From assembly GCA_021299635.1 (NCBI GenBank), contig JAJTFA010000007.1, positions 62,001 to 126,000 of the forward strand: a DNA stretch of 64,000 nucleotides. The letters are read 5' to 3'. The translations under genes were made by a program, and so were the position numbers. The notes below the pieces were generated by a model that worked only from the letters and a program-made list of their open reading frames with translations, was not told where the DNA came from and searched no databases. This DNA is from Sphingobacteriales bacterium. GTDB lineage: Bacteria; Bacteroidota; Bacteroidia; UKL13-3. Below are positions 8,913 to 17,254 of this stretch, in pieces (positions within the stretch are counted from its first letter, which is position 1; each line of letters opens with the position of its first letter).

Positions 8913-11900
8913 TAAAAGGTTACGGTAACTTGGAAGTTATATGTTTTTTCCTGAGGAGCATTCAGGTAATAGGTATTTTGAGCCTGCATATTTCGGGATT
9001 GATTGATATTTCCTTCACCATCACGGGCGATTTCAGGATCAAGACCGGGGTAGTTCGTAAACACCAGCAGGTTGGTACCGATAAAACCAATACGGGCCGC
9101 CCCCAATTTTAGCTTCTTTGCCCATGCAGCCGGCAAATTATACCCAATGGATAGATTTCTGAGTCGAACAAAGCTTGCATCATATAACCACATCGGAGTG
9201 TTGTATTGCCAATAGTTTGGCAGGCCATAGGTAGATGCGTCCAGCGTTAAACGTGGGAATGTGGCATCATCACCCGGGCGCTGCCATCTTTCAGCAATTT
9301 CCGGACGGATGTTCCAAAAGGAAACCACACCCAATTGGCGTTTTGCAGAGGCATCGTAAATGTTGCCTCCAATCTGGAATACAAACAGTACACTTAAATC
9401 CCAGTTTTTATATTGAAACGTATTGGTTAAACCTCCTGTTGCTTTGGGCAAAATGGAGCCAACCGGTACACGGTTATCAGGATCCCATGTAAATGTTTCG
9501 TTTCCGTTTTTATCAAAGTATACCGGTCTTCCTGTTTCTTTATCAACCCTTGAAAAGCGAACCAGATAAAATGTACCAACAGGACTCCCTACCACTACAC
9601 GGGTATCATTTGTTCCGCCACTTACTGCTTCTTCTGTATAGTTGCCGGTGCTGGTAAGTTCGTTTAGGTTTCGGGCTATTACAAGTTGAGTTGTCCATTT
9701 AAAGTTTCTACCCATAACATTGTTGGATTTGAGCGATAATTCAACCCCATGATTTCTGATAGAACCCACGTTGTCAAAGTATTCGCTGAAACCATTGGAC
9801 GGATCAATATTTAGCCTCATGATAATATCAGAGCTGCGCTTGTCATAGTATTCAAATGAACCTGTAATACGGTCATTGAAAAACCCAAAATCTATGCCGG
9901 CATTAAATGTCCATGAGGTTTCCCAGCGTAGGTTTTGGTTCTCTAATTTGGTAGGATATAAAATTGGTTGTCCGTTATAAGGTGTGGTAGGAGATTTTTG
10001 GAAGAAACCAAATCTTGCATTGTTATCAAAGTCAGAATTTCCGGCTTTTCCATAAGAGGTGCGTAATTTAAGGTAGCTGATATATTTATTGCCTGACAAG
10101 AAGCTTTCGTCAGATATGTTCCAACCTGCTGAAACTGCCGGGAAAAAACCGTATCGGTTATTGGTACCAAAACGCGATGAGCCGTCATAACTTAAAGAAA
10201 CCTGAGCATAATAACGTTGCCATAAACTATAGTTAATGCGAGTAAAGTAACGCTCAAAAATCCACTCTTGCTGCAATTTATAGCGTTTTAAGTAATCAGG
10301 TGTGAGCGAATCATTTTGATTTAATAGTCCGTTAGCGTTTCGTTGTTCTAGATTCAGGCCATTGGTAAATGAATGCTGCCTTTCGAATCCACCCGTAATC
10401 ATAAGATTGTTGTGTTTATTGATATCGTACTTATAATTAGCCTGAACCGTGTAGTTGTTATTGTTGGTATAATTGGCATCTCTCTTTGCAATACCCGTTG
10501 TGTCAGCCCTGGTATTCCTCAATAATTCTGCGGGCGAATAGGTATCATCGGCTATATTTTGGAAATCATAATTGCCCTGCACCCGCACAGTTAGATTTTT
10601 TACAGGTTCATAATCCAGACTAAGAGAGTTGATGGTTCTTAATTCGCGCGTCTCCCATTTATATAGTTCCTGCATCATCACCGGATTGGTTCTGAAAGCT
10701 GCATCAGAGTTATTAAAGGTGAAATAAGTTCCATCAGGGTTTTTGATGGGATATATTGGCAAGGCAGACGACATTACCAAGCCAAACCCGCCCGACCAGC
10801 CACTGTAAATCCTGTTATTTAACCCGGATGTAAATGAGGTTCCGAATGACGCACGTAGGTTTTTTAATATTTGATAATCCATATTAATGCGTGCTCCGGC
10901 TCTTTCATAAGAATTGCCTTTTATAAATGTTTCGTTTTTAAGATAAGAGAAACTGGAGAAAATATTAAAATTATTCCACCCTTTTGAAAGGGTAATATCA
11001 TGTTGGTGTTTTACTCCGGTTTGGGTGGTTGCACTGTACCAGTCAGTGTTATTGTTACGGGCTTCATCCCAAGTAACTCCTGTAATACCGCCAACTGATA
11101 AATCCGGTTTACCAACCCGCCCGTCATTAATCCATGCTTCTTCATATAGTTGAAGGAATTCATCCCTGCTTACTGTTTTAGGTTTGGCAGTGGGCGTAGA
11201 GAAACCAATTTGCCCGTTATAGGTTACGTTAAATTTGCCTTTTTTAGCCCTGCGTGTGGTTATCATAATTACACCATTTGCACCACGTGAACCGTAAATG
11301 GCGGTTGCAGCTGCATCTTTTAAAACTTCTACTGATTCAATATCGTTTGGGTTAATGGTGGCAAGTGGATTAAAATTGAATCCACCACTATTTCCATATA
11401 CAGCATAGCTCTGGGTTATGGGTATTCCATCAATTACATAAAGCGGATCACCACTGGCACTGATAGAACTGATACCTCTGATTCGTATAATAGATGGAGA
11501 TCCTGCTACACCGCTTCCTTGTGTAACGGCAACACCAGCAAGCTTTCCTTGCATAGCTTGCTCAAAACTTTGTACAGGCAAATCATTCAGTTCTTTGGTT
11601 GAAATTTTCGCTATAGATGAGGTTAATTCTCTTCTGCGTTGCACACCATAACCAACCACAACCACATCGTCCAGCTGCTTAGGGTCTTCTTTCATGGTTA
11701 AATTTAGGCTCACAGCAGCGTTACCAACTTCAATCACCTTGTACTCGGTTTTAAGTCCGGTGTATTGAAATTTTATTTTGTATTTACCGGCTGTAAGTCC
11801 TTCTATACGGTAGTTGCCATCTATATCGGTAACTCCGCCTTTTTGAGTACCTTCAGCCATCACCACGACCCCAATAAGCGGCTGGTTTTGATTATCGGTT

Positions 11901-11977
11901 ATTTTGCCTGAAATAGTTTGGGCTCCAACCCTTGCAAAGATTGTTGCCAGAAGCAGTGTGAGTAAGGTTCCTTTCAT
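8912..11977 (-). CDS. susC: SusC/RagA TonB-dependent outer-membrane receptor
   Basis: About 1021 residues from the chosen ATG at 11977. Order: signal peptide (MKGTLLTLLLATIFARVGAQ), carboxypeptidase-regulatory-like domain with SGKITDNQNQPLIGVVV, the SusC signature DDVVVVGYG at about residue 100, plug domain with IRIRGISSISASGDPLYVIDG at about 160-180 and LKDAAATAIYGSRGANGVI at about 217-235, then a 22-strand-type barrel ending in the aromatic VTVTF. It imports glucan oligosaccharides with SusD using TonB energy. A TTG start at 12016 would add 13 charged residues before the signal peptide, and an A/T-rich promoter candidate lies just upstream, so I prefer 11977. It is first in a four-gene operon and divergent from the module-repeat T9SS gene. 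Confidence 0.93.
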   Translation of the reverse strand: MKGTLLTLLLATIFARVGAQTISGKITDNQNQPLIGVVVMAEGTQKGGVTDIDGNYRIEGLTAGKYKIKFQYTGLKTEYKVIEVGNAAVSLNLTMKEDPKQLDDVVVVGYGVQRRRELTSSIAKISTKELNDLPVQSFEQAMQGKLAGVAVTQGSGVAGSPSIIRIRGISSISASGDPLYVIDGIPITQSYAVYGNSGGFNFNPLATINPNDIESVEVLKDAAATAIYGSRGANGVIMITTRRAKKGKFNVTYNGQIGFSTPTAKPKTVSRDEFLQLYEEAWINDGRVGKPDLSVGGITGVTWDEARNNNTDWYSATTQTGVKHQHDITLSKGWNNFNIFSSFSYLKNETFIKGNSYERAGARINMDYQILKNLRASFGTSFTSGLNNRIYSGWSGGFGLVMSSALPIYPIKNPDGTYFTFNNSDAAFRTNPVMMQELYKWETRELRTINSLSLDYEPVKNLTVRVQGNYDFQNIADDTYSPAELLRNTRADTTGIAKRDANYTNNNNYTVQANYKYDINKHNNLMITGGFERQHSFTNGLNLEQRNANGLLNQNDSLTPDYLKRYKLQQEWIFERYFTRINYSLWQRYYAQVSLSYDGSSRFGTNNRYGFFPAVSAGWNISDESFLSGNKYISYLKLRTSYGKAGNSDFDNNARFGFFQKSPTTPYNGQPILYPTKLENQNLRWETSWTFNAGIDFGFFNDRITGSFEYYDKRSSDIIMRLNIDPSNGFSEYFDNVGSIRNHGVELSLKSNNVMGRNFKWTTQLVIARNLNELTSTGNYTEEAVSGGTNDTRVVVGSPVGTFYLVRFSRVDKETGRPVYFDKNGNETFTWDPDNRVPVGSILPKATGGLTNTFQYKNWDLSVLFVFQIGGNIYDASAKRQLGVVSFWNIRPEIAERWQRPGDDATFPRLTLDASTYGLPNYWQYNTPMWLYDASFVRLRNLSIGYNLPAAWAKKLKLGAARIGFIGTNLLVFTNYPGLDPEIARDGEGNINQSRNMQAQNTYYLNAPQEKTYNFQVTVTF

Positions 11978-12037
11978 GTTTACATTAAAATTATTTCGTT
12001 CAATTTTACGGTTCAAAAAGCCGTATTTTATGGGCTA

Positions 12038-12068
12038 TAAAATTATAATTAGTAATGCGATTTAGAAA
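12038..12068 (-). promoter_or_regulatory. Candidate susC promoter
   Basis: On the minus strand TTTC (12068-12065), a 19-base spacer, then TAATTTTA (12045-12038). This is the Bacteroidota spacing with one mismatch in each element to TTTG and TAnnTTTG. Transcription would start near 12032, about 55 bases before the susC ATG. Operator-like site A lies 5 bases upstream of the -33 element. Confidence 0.4.
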
Positions 12069-12073
12069 AAAGA

Positions 12074-12092
12074 AAGTGTATTTCCTACACTT
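12074..12092. promoter_or_regulatory. Operator-like inverted repeat, site A
   Basis: The sequence AAGTGTA-TTTCC-TACACTT is a perfect 7+7 inverted repeat with a 5-base spacer in the divergent region between susC and the T9SS glucan-binding candidate. Its right half with the following bases (TACACTTATTTG) is identical to site B upstream of GH31, and the core GTGTA-N5-TACAC also appears at site C upstream of the amylase. I infer a binding site for the Nudix-type regulator encoded in the locus. Confidence 0.65.
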
Positions 12093-12147
12093 ATTTGTTT
12101 TTTTCTAAAAAATTATTTTTATTCGAATGACAATTGAATTAAAACAT

Positions 12148-13866
12148 ATGAAAAAATTACTACTATTTACTGCTGCACTTGGATTGTTTTCAGGTGCATT
12201 TGCAAAAAAAGTCAAATTTCAGGTTGACATGACCGGAAAAACGGTTAATGCCAATGGGGTATCTGTTGCAGGTGATTTTCAAAAAGCTGCCGGTTCTCCT
12301 AATGATTGGACGCCAGGTGCCACCGTTTTAACAAAGGTTGGAACCACTGACATTTATTCTATTATTGTTGACATCCCTGCCGGACGTTATTATGAGTTCA
12401 AGTTCATCAATGGTAACACCTGGGGAGATGCAGAAAGTGTGCCAGCTTTAAGTCAAAAAGGGCATACCAATAATGGTCAAACCAACGACAATCGTTGGTT
12501 CTTCATTGATTCTACTGCCAACGATACTACTAGTATCCCTGCTTTCTTATTTGGTGGTAATGCTCCGGCAGGGCAGTATGCAGTACGTTTTGCTGTAGAC
12601 TTATCTAAAGAAGCTTCTGTTAGCAATAATGGAGTTCATTTGGCGGGTAGCCTTCAAGGTTGGAATCCTGCCTCTACAAGCATGTCTAATTTATATACTT
12701 CTAACAAATTATACGAAGTTATTGTATGTCTTGCAGCAGGTTCATACGAGTATAAGTATGTAAACGGAAATGATTGGAACAGCCCTAGTGTTCCTGAATC
12801 AGTTCCTTCAGGCTGTGCAGTAAATGGCAACAGAGGTGTTACAGTTGCTACAGCTGACCAGGCTTTACCTAAAGTTTGTTTTGGTTCATGCACTGCTTGC
12901 CCAGCTGCTCCGCTTCCTAAATATAACATCACCTTCCGTGTGGACATGACTAACTCTAATTGTGATGGAGGTTATGACTCTGTAACTGTAGCTGGCGGTA
13001 AATTACCGGGTGCATGGGGAAGTGGTACAACGCTTAATCAGGTTGGAACGTCCAAAGAATACAGCAAAACTATTCAGATGGACTCTGGTGAAGTTGAATT
13101 CAAATTCCGTTATCACAAAGGTGGTAATACAAACTGGGAAGGTATTGCAAACAGAGTAATGTCGTTCAAGTCAGACTCAACAATTGCTCTTCATTGTTTC
13201 AGCACCACATCTGCATGTGTTCCTAAACCAGCTCCTTCTAGCATTACTTTCAAAGTTGATATGTCAAATGAAGTTCCGGATGCACAAGGTAGAATTTATG
13301 TAATGGGCACTTTCCAAAGCCCTAACTGGCAGGCTGGCGCATTGCGCTTAAAGCCAGTTGCAGGTGAGCCTGGAAAATTTTCCATCACTGTTAATAATGT
13401 TTGTCCAGGTTCTTTCAATTACAAATTCTTAAATGGTGACTCTTCACTTGCAGCAAGCGAAGAAACTTATCCTGATTCTAATTCACGTGCTTGTTTAGAG
13501 CCAAACGGATTAGGCGGTTTTAACCGTAAATACACCAGAACTGATACCAATGCAGTGGTTCTTGGTTATGTATTTAATAAGTGTGCTATCATCGCTCCTG
13601 TTGGTTTAAATAAAATTACAGGCGCATTTAATCAGGTTGTTTTATATCCAAACCCTACCAAAGAGTTTGCTATCTTAAACCTTAATTCTGTTAAAGGTGA
13701 AGTAAATGTATTAGTAGCAGATATCACAGGCCGTGTAGTGAAAAACATCACTACTAAGGCAACAGAAATTAAACTTTTAAAAGAAGAATTAGGCCATGGC
13801 TTATTCTTTGTTCGTTTAACCGGGAATAACGGTGAAACAAGAGTTATGAAACTCATAGTGCAGTAG
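12148..13866 (+). CDS. T9SS-secreted protein with four repeated beta-sandwich modules (glucan-binding candidate)
   Basis: About 572 residues from ATG 12148 (signal peptide MKKLLLFTAALGLFSGAFA); an ATG at 12127 adds seven residues before the signal. Four modules each open with an F-x-VDM/L strand: FQVDM at about residue 24, FAVDL at about 145, FRVDM at about 261 and FKVDM at about 366. Each continues with a VxVAG/VxLAG-type strand and ends in a YxFKFxNG-like strand, the layout of starch-binding CBM20/CBM48-like domains and SusE/SusF modules. Modules 2-4 carry extra cysteine pairs. The last 80 residues (LYPNPTKEFAILNL onwards) are a T9SS type A sorting domain, so it is exported to the surface. 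It is divergent from susC and probably shares the operator. Glucan binding is inferred; no catalytic residues are evident. Confidence 0.8.
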   Translation: MKKLLLFTAALGLFSGAFAKKVKFQVDMTGKTVNANGVSVAGDFQKAAGSPNDWTPGATVLTKVGTTDIYSIIVDIPAGRYYEFKFINGNTWGDAESVPALSQKGHTNNGQTNDNRWFFIDSTANDTTSIPAFLFGGNAPAGQYAVRFAVDLSKEASVSNNGVHLAGSLQGWNPASTSMSNLYTSNKLYEVIVCLAAGSYEYKYVNGNDWNSPSVPESVPSGCAVNGNRGVTVATADQALPKVCFGSCTACPAAPLPKYNITFRVDMTNSNCDGGYDSVTVAGGKLPGAWGSGTTLNQVGTSKEYSKTIQMDSGEVEFKFRYHKGGNTNWEGIANRVMSFKSDSTIALHCFSTTSACVPKPAPSSITFKVDMSNEVPDAQGRIYVMGTFQSPNWQAGALRLKPVAGEPGKFSITVNNVCPGSFNYKFLNGDSSLAASEETYPDSNSRACLEPNGLGGFNRKYTRTDTNAVVLGYVFNKCAIIAPVGLNKITGAFNQVVLYPNPTKEFAILNLNSVKGEVNVLVADITGRVVKNITTKATEIKLLKEELGHGLFFVRLTGNNGETRVMKLIVQ

Positions 13867-13885
13867 TTAGTTTTTTTAACAAAAT

Positions 13886-13908
13886 AGCCCGGCTTTGCCG
13901 GGCTTTTT
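13886..13908. terminator. Intrinsic terminator, probably bidirectional
   Basis: Perfect 8-base arms AGCCCGGC (13886-13893) and GCCGGGCT (13897-13904) around TTT, with a T-tract on the plus strand and A-rich sequence on the other side. It separates the T9SS module protein (+) from the convergent regulator gene (-). Confidence 0.88.
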
Positions 13909-13928
13909 GTTTTTATTAAGGTTAGGTT

Positions 13929-14642
13929 TTATCTACTGGTTTTAAATGCGTATAGCTGCGCAGGTTTATGAAGTACCCCTTTTTGCTTTTCTCCCAATTC
14001 AATCAATTCTTCATCCTTCTTAAATCGCTTGATGAAATTGCGTTTGTCTAATGTGGTGTTCAATATCACTTCATATAAGTTTTGCAATTGTCGCAACGTA
14101 AATTTTTTAGGGAGTAGCTGTTCGGCAATATGGTTATAGTGCATGCGGGCCCTGATGTCTTCAATGGCCGTTTTTACAATCAGGTTGTGGTCGAAAGCAA
14201 GTGGCGGAACCCGTTTCACATTCTTCCAAACTACATTTTTGGCAAAAGAACCCGGAACTGGCCTAATCATTTCTTTTCTTACCAGTGTGTAGTAGGCAAT
14301 GGTTACAACCCTTGCATCCGGATCTGAACGGTAAAAGGCAAGCCACTCTTTATCTTTCTCTTGTTTCACGCGCATGGGGTCGCCAAACGTATGAAACTGT
14401 TTTAAATGCAATCCCTCCACATGCGTAAGTTCTTTCAATACACGTGTGGCCGCCTCATCCAAACTTTCAGATTCATCAATTAAATCTCCGGGTATAGCAA
14501 ACTGTGGACGGTATGAATGAGCTGTTCTTAAGGCAGGATCTTTTTGCTCAATAAGCAAAACCTCCAGTTTGTTGTTGCTCTCATCATATCCGAATATCAC
14601 ACAGTCGACCGACAAGTGTTTGCGAAAGGTACTTTTTTTCAT
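13929..14642 (-). CDS. NrtR-type Nudix-domain transcriptional regulator
   Basis: A 237-residue protein with an N-terminal Nudix-fold domain (about 1-150) and a C-terminal winged helix (about 160-237, with LTLRQLQNLYEVIL-like recognition region and NFIKRFK). The Nudix box GDLIDESESLDEAATRVLKEL is degenerate: the second and last glutamates of REUxEE are replaced by Val and Leu, so hydrolase activity is unlikely and the domain probably senses a ligand. Family members (NrtR; Nudix-type AraR in Bacteroides) control NAD or sugar genes. Here it lies inside the alpha-glucan locus, divergent from GH31, and a GTGTA-N5-TACAC site lies between their promoters, so it is the obvious regulator candidate. 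The effector would be a glucan-derived sugar or sugar phosphate (inference). Confidence 0.85.
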   Translation of the reverse strand: MKKSTFRKHLSVDCVIFGYDESNNKLEVLLIEQKDPALRTAHSYRPQFAIPGDLIDESESLDEAATRVLKELTHVEGLHLKQFHTFGDPMRVKQEKDKEWLAFYRSDPDARVVTIAYYTLVRKEMIRPVPGSFAKNVVWKNVKRVPPLAFDHNLIVKTAIEDIRARMHYNHIAEQLLPKKFTLRQLQNLYEVILNTTLDKRNFIKRFKKDEELIELGEKQKGVLHKPAQLYAFKTSR

Positions 14643-14658
14643 GGTGTGGATGGTATCG

Positions 14659-14689
14659 CAAAATTAACTCAATTTTATTTTCATACAAA
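14659..14689 (-). promoter_or_regulatory. Promoter of the Nudix-type regulator gene
   Basis: Minus strand TTTG (14689-14686), 19-base spacer, TAATTTTG (14666-14659): an exact match to the Bacteroidota TTTG-N19-TAnnTTTG promoter. The start site would be near 14653, about 10 bases before the ATG at 14642. Operator-like site B begins 2 bases upstream of the -33 element. Confidence 0.7.
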
Positions 14690-14690
14690 C

Positions 14691-14709
14691 TGGTGTTATC
14701 TATACACTT
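14691..14709. promoter_or_regulatory. Operator-like inverted repeat, site B
   Basis: TGGTGTT-ATCTA-TACACTT, with matched core GTGT/ACAC around the same centre as site A. It sits exactly between two divergent promoters: the regulator's -33 element ends 1 base to its left and the GH31 -33 element begins 1 base to its right. That position favours activation of both promoters by a bound dimer rather than simple occlusion of the -7 region. Confidence 0.62.
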
Positions 14710-14710
14710 A

Positions 14711-14741
14711 TTTGATTATTAACTGATGTTGTTTATCATTG
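14711..14741 (+). promoter_or_regulatory. Promoter of the GH31 alpha-glucosidase gene
   Basis: TTTG (14711-14714), 19-base spacer, TATCATTG (14734-14741), one mismatch to TAnnTTTG. Transcription would start near 14747, so the TTG codon at 14739 cannot be the start and the ATG at 14766 is supported. Confidence 0.6.
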
Positions 14742-14765
14742 CATCACGATCAAAAATACTTCAAC

Positions 14766-17219
14766 ATGAAAAAAATTGTTAGCATCATTACTGTTCTTTT
14801 TATTTTAACTTATACCCAAGCGCAGCCCAAACTTCATCAATCATTGGGCAACGTGCAAAACTTTGAAAATAAAGATCCCTTCATCATTTTTTCTACCTCA
14901 TCCGGTACTTTGCGCATCACCGCTTATTCAGCTGTTTGTTTGCGTGTTCAAATTAGTAAAACAAATACCTTTGATGATTTTAGTTATGCCGTACAGGCTA
15001 AGCCTGTTGCAGGGTTAATAAAGGTTACCGATACAGGCTCTTCTTTTGAATTGCGCACCGACTCATGCTATCTAATCATAACAAAAAATCCTGCACGTAT
15101 TTCACTTTATAATAATAAAGGAGAATTGCTGAATGAAGATGAACCCGCATTTGGAACCGGATGGATAGGAGAAGAAGTGAGTACCTATAAAAAGATGCAG
15201 GATGATGAGAAATTTATTGGGTTGGGAGAAAAAACAGGAAACCTCAACAGAAGAGGTGAAGGTTTTACCAATTGGAATACTGATTATTTTGCTTATCCAT
15301 CAAACGGAGATCCTATATATGCTTCAATCCCTTTTTATATGGGGGTGCACCACAATGTGGTTTATGGTTTATTTCTGGACAACACGTATAAATCGCATTT
15401 TAATTTCGGAGCATCTAACAATCGATTCAGTTCATTCACTGCTGAAGATGGTGAGATGAATTATTATTTATTTGCATCAGCAAATGTTGCAGGCATTATC
15501 GAATCATACACTGCATTAACAGGTCGTATGGAAATGCCATCCTTATGGAGCATTGGCTTTCAGCAATGTCGTTATAGCTACTATCCCGATAAGGAGGTAA
15601 TTACACTGGCTAAGACTTTTCGCGACAAAAAAATCCCCTCTGATGTTATTTATTTTGATATCCATTACATGGATCAATACAAAATTTTTACATGGAATAA
15701 CGAACGATTTCCGCAACCCAAAAAAATGCTGGATGAACTGGAAGGTATGGGCTTTAAAAATGTGGTGATTGTTGACCCGGGCATTAAAGTTGAAAAAGGT
15801 TATAAAGCATATGAAGAAGGTGTGAAGGATGAATTATTCTTAAAGTATCCTGACGGAACCAACTATACTGGTCAGGTTTGGCCGGGCTGGTGTCACTTCC
15901 CTGATTTTACCAAACCCAAAGCCAGAAAATGGTGGGGACAATCTTTTGCAGGATATATCAATGATGGAATTGACGGATTTTGGAATGACATGAATGAGCC
16001 TGCTACCTGGGGGCAGCGTTTCCCTGATTTAGTTGAAGCTGATTTTGAAGGACGCAAAGCTTCCCATCGTGAGTGGCACAATGTGTATGGTATGCAAATG
16101 GCTCGTAGCACTTTTGAAGGCACCAAAGAGCTGATGAAAGGCAAAAGGCCTTTTATTTTAACACGTGCAGCCTACGCTGGTATACAACGTTACTCAGCCA
16201 TATGGACAGGCGATAACCGCCCTGAAGATGATCATATGCTGGCGGGTGTACGTCTTATAAACAGTTTGGGATTAAGCGGTGTTTCTAATGCCGGTTATGA
16301 TGTGGGTGGTTTTGCAGGTGAGGCTTCTAAAGAACTGTTTTGCCGCTGGATGCAGTTGGGCTCTTTCTGTCCGTTTTTCAGAAGCCACAAAATGATTGAT
16401 GCCAAAGACAGTGAGCCTTGGAGCTATGGCGAGAAAGTAGAAGAAATTGTAAGAAATTATATTTCGCTGCGATACCGTTTGATGCCTTATTTGTACAGCT
16501 CGTTTTATGAATCAACCAAAAATGGAATGCCTGTGGCACGCAGCCTGGCTATTACCCATACATTTGATCCCATGATATATGATTGGAAATACCAAAACCA
16601 ATATATGTTTGGACACGGCATCATGATTGCTCCGGTTACGAGCTATAAAGAAATTAATAAGGTGTATTTACCGGTAGGAGAGTGGTATCAGTTTTTTACG
16701 GAAGAAAGATATGAAGGTAATCGGGAATTATATGTAGAAACACCGATGGAAATGTTGCCGGTTTATATAAAAGCCGGTAGTATTATACCGATGCAAACCG
16801 TTGTTCAGCATGCAGGCGAAAAGCCTTCTGATACACTGGCTATTCATTTCTATTATGGCAAACAAGCCAATACATTTGAGTATTACGAAGACCAGGGAGA
16901 CATGTATGAATACCGCAATGGTAAATTCCTTACCCGAAATTTTACCTACCAACCTTCCCGCAATACATTAACTGTTTCAAAGGCAACAGGTAATCATGTT
17001 TCAAAGTATAAATTCCTTCGTTTTTATATGCATGGTTTTCCCGCCAACGCTTCAATCAAGGTAAATGGTAAAGCAGTGAATATATTTACTGCACAATTGG
17101 AAATGATGCCGGGTGTATCTCAATTTGATCCAATAGGTAAAAGCATAGATGCCAAAAAAGCGGAAGTAGGTTCATTTGTAACGGAGCATAACAGGGATGA
17201 AATAACCATCAGCTGGTAA
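14766..17219 (+). CDS. GH31 family alpha-glucosidase, exported
   Basis: An 817-residue glycoside hydrolase of family 31 that would release glucose from the non-reducing ends of maltodextrins. Signal peptide MKKIVSIITVLFILTYTQAQ without lipobox, so periplasmic. N-terminal beta-sandwich to about residue 230, then the (beta/alpha)8 barrel with the nucleophile motif FWNDMNEP (Asp about 408) and the acid/base motif TGDNRPEDD (Asp about 483), followed by C-terminal beta domains with LPVYIKAGSIIPM. IPSDVIYFDIHYMDQY is also a family landmark. It occupies the functional slot of SusB in the classical starch system, although SusB is GH97. It is divergent from the Nudix-type regulator and has its own promoter next to operator-like site B. 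Confidence 0.93.
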   Translation: MKKIVSIITVLFILTYTQAQPKLHQSLGNVQNFENKDPFIIFSTSSGTLRITAYSAVCLRVQISKTNTFDDFSYAVQAKPVAGLIKVTDTGSSFELRTDSCYLIITKNPARISLYNNKGELLNEDEPAFGTGWIGEEVSTYKKMQDDEKFIGLGEKTGNLNRRGEGFTNWNTDYFAYPSNGDPIYASIPFYMGVHHNVVYGLFLDNTYKSHFNFGASNNRFSSFTAEDGEMNYYLFASANVAGIIESYTALTGRMEMPSLWSIGFQQCRYSYYPDKEVITLAKTFRDKKIPSDVIYFDIHYMDQYKIFTWNNERFPQPKKMLDELEGMGFKNVVIVDPGIKVEKGYKAYEEGVKDELFLKYPDGTNYTGQVWPGWCHFPDFTKPKARKWWGQSFAGYINDGIDGFWNDMNEPATWGQRFPDLVEADFEGRKASHREWHNVYGMQMARSTFEGTKELMKGKRPFILTRAAYAGIQRYSAIWTGDNRPEDDHMLAGVRLINSLGLSGVSNAGYDVGGFAGEASKELFCRWMQLGSFCPFFRSHKMIDAKDSEPWSYGEKVEEIVRNYISLRYRLMPYLYSSFYESTKNGMPVARSLAITHTFDPMIYDWKYQNQYMFGHGIMIAPVTSYKEINKVYLPVGEWYQFFTEERYEGNRELYVETPMEMLPVYIKAGSIIPMQTVVQHAGEKPSDTLAIHFYYGKQANTFEYYEDQGDMYEYRNGKFLTRNFTYQPSRNTLTVSKATGNHVSKYKFLRFYMHGFPANASIKVNGKAVNIFTAQLEMMPGVSQFDPIGKSIDAKKAEVGSFVTEHNRDEITISW

Positions 17220-17226
17220 GCAAAAA

Positions 17227-17254
17227 AAAATCCTGCAGACGCAGGATTTTTTTT
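17227..17254. terminator. Bidirectional intrinsic terminator
   Basis: Perfect arms AAAATCCTGC (17227-17236) and GCAGGATTTT (17241-17250), loop AGAC, with A-tract before and T-tract after. It serves both the GH31 gene and the convergent kinase gene, whose stop overlaps the end of the tract. Confidence 0.9.

Noticed and set aside
11978-12016. Longer susC start (TTG at 12016)
   Set aside because: It puts 13 charged residues before a complete signal peptide and begins close to the predicted transcription start.
14739-14765. Longer GH31 start (TTG at 14739)
   Set aside because: The codon overlaps the -7 element of the predicted promoter, and ATG 14766 opens a normal signal peptide.
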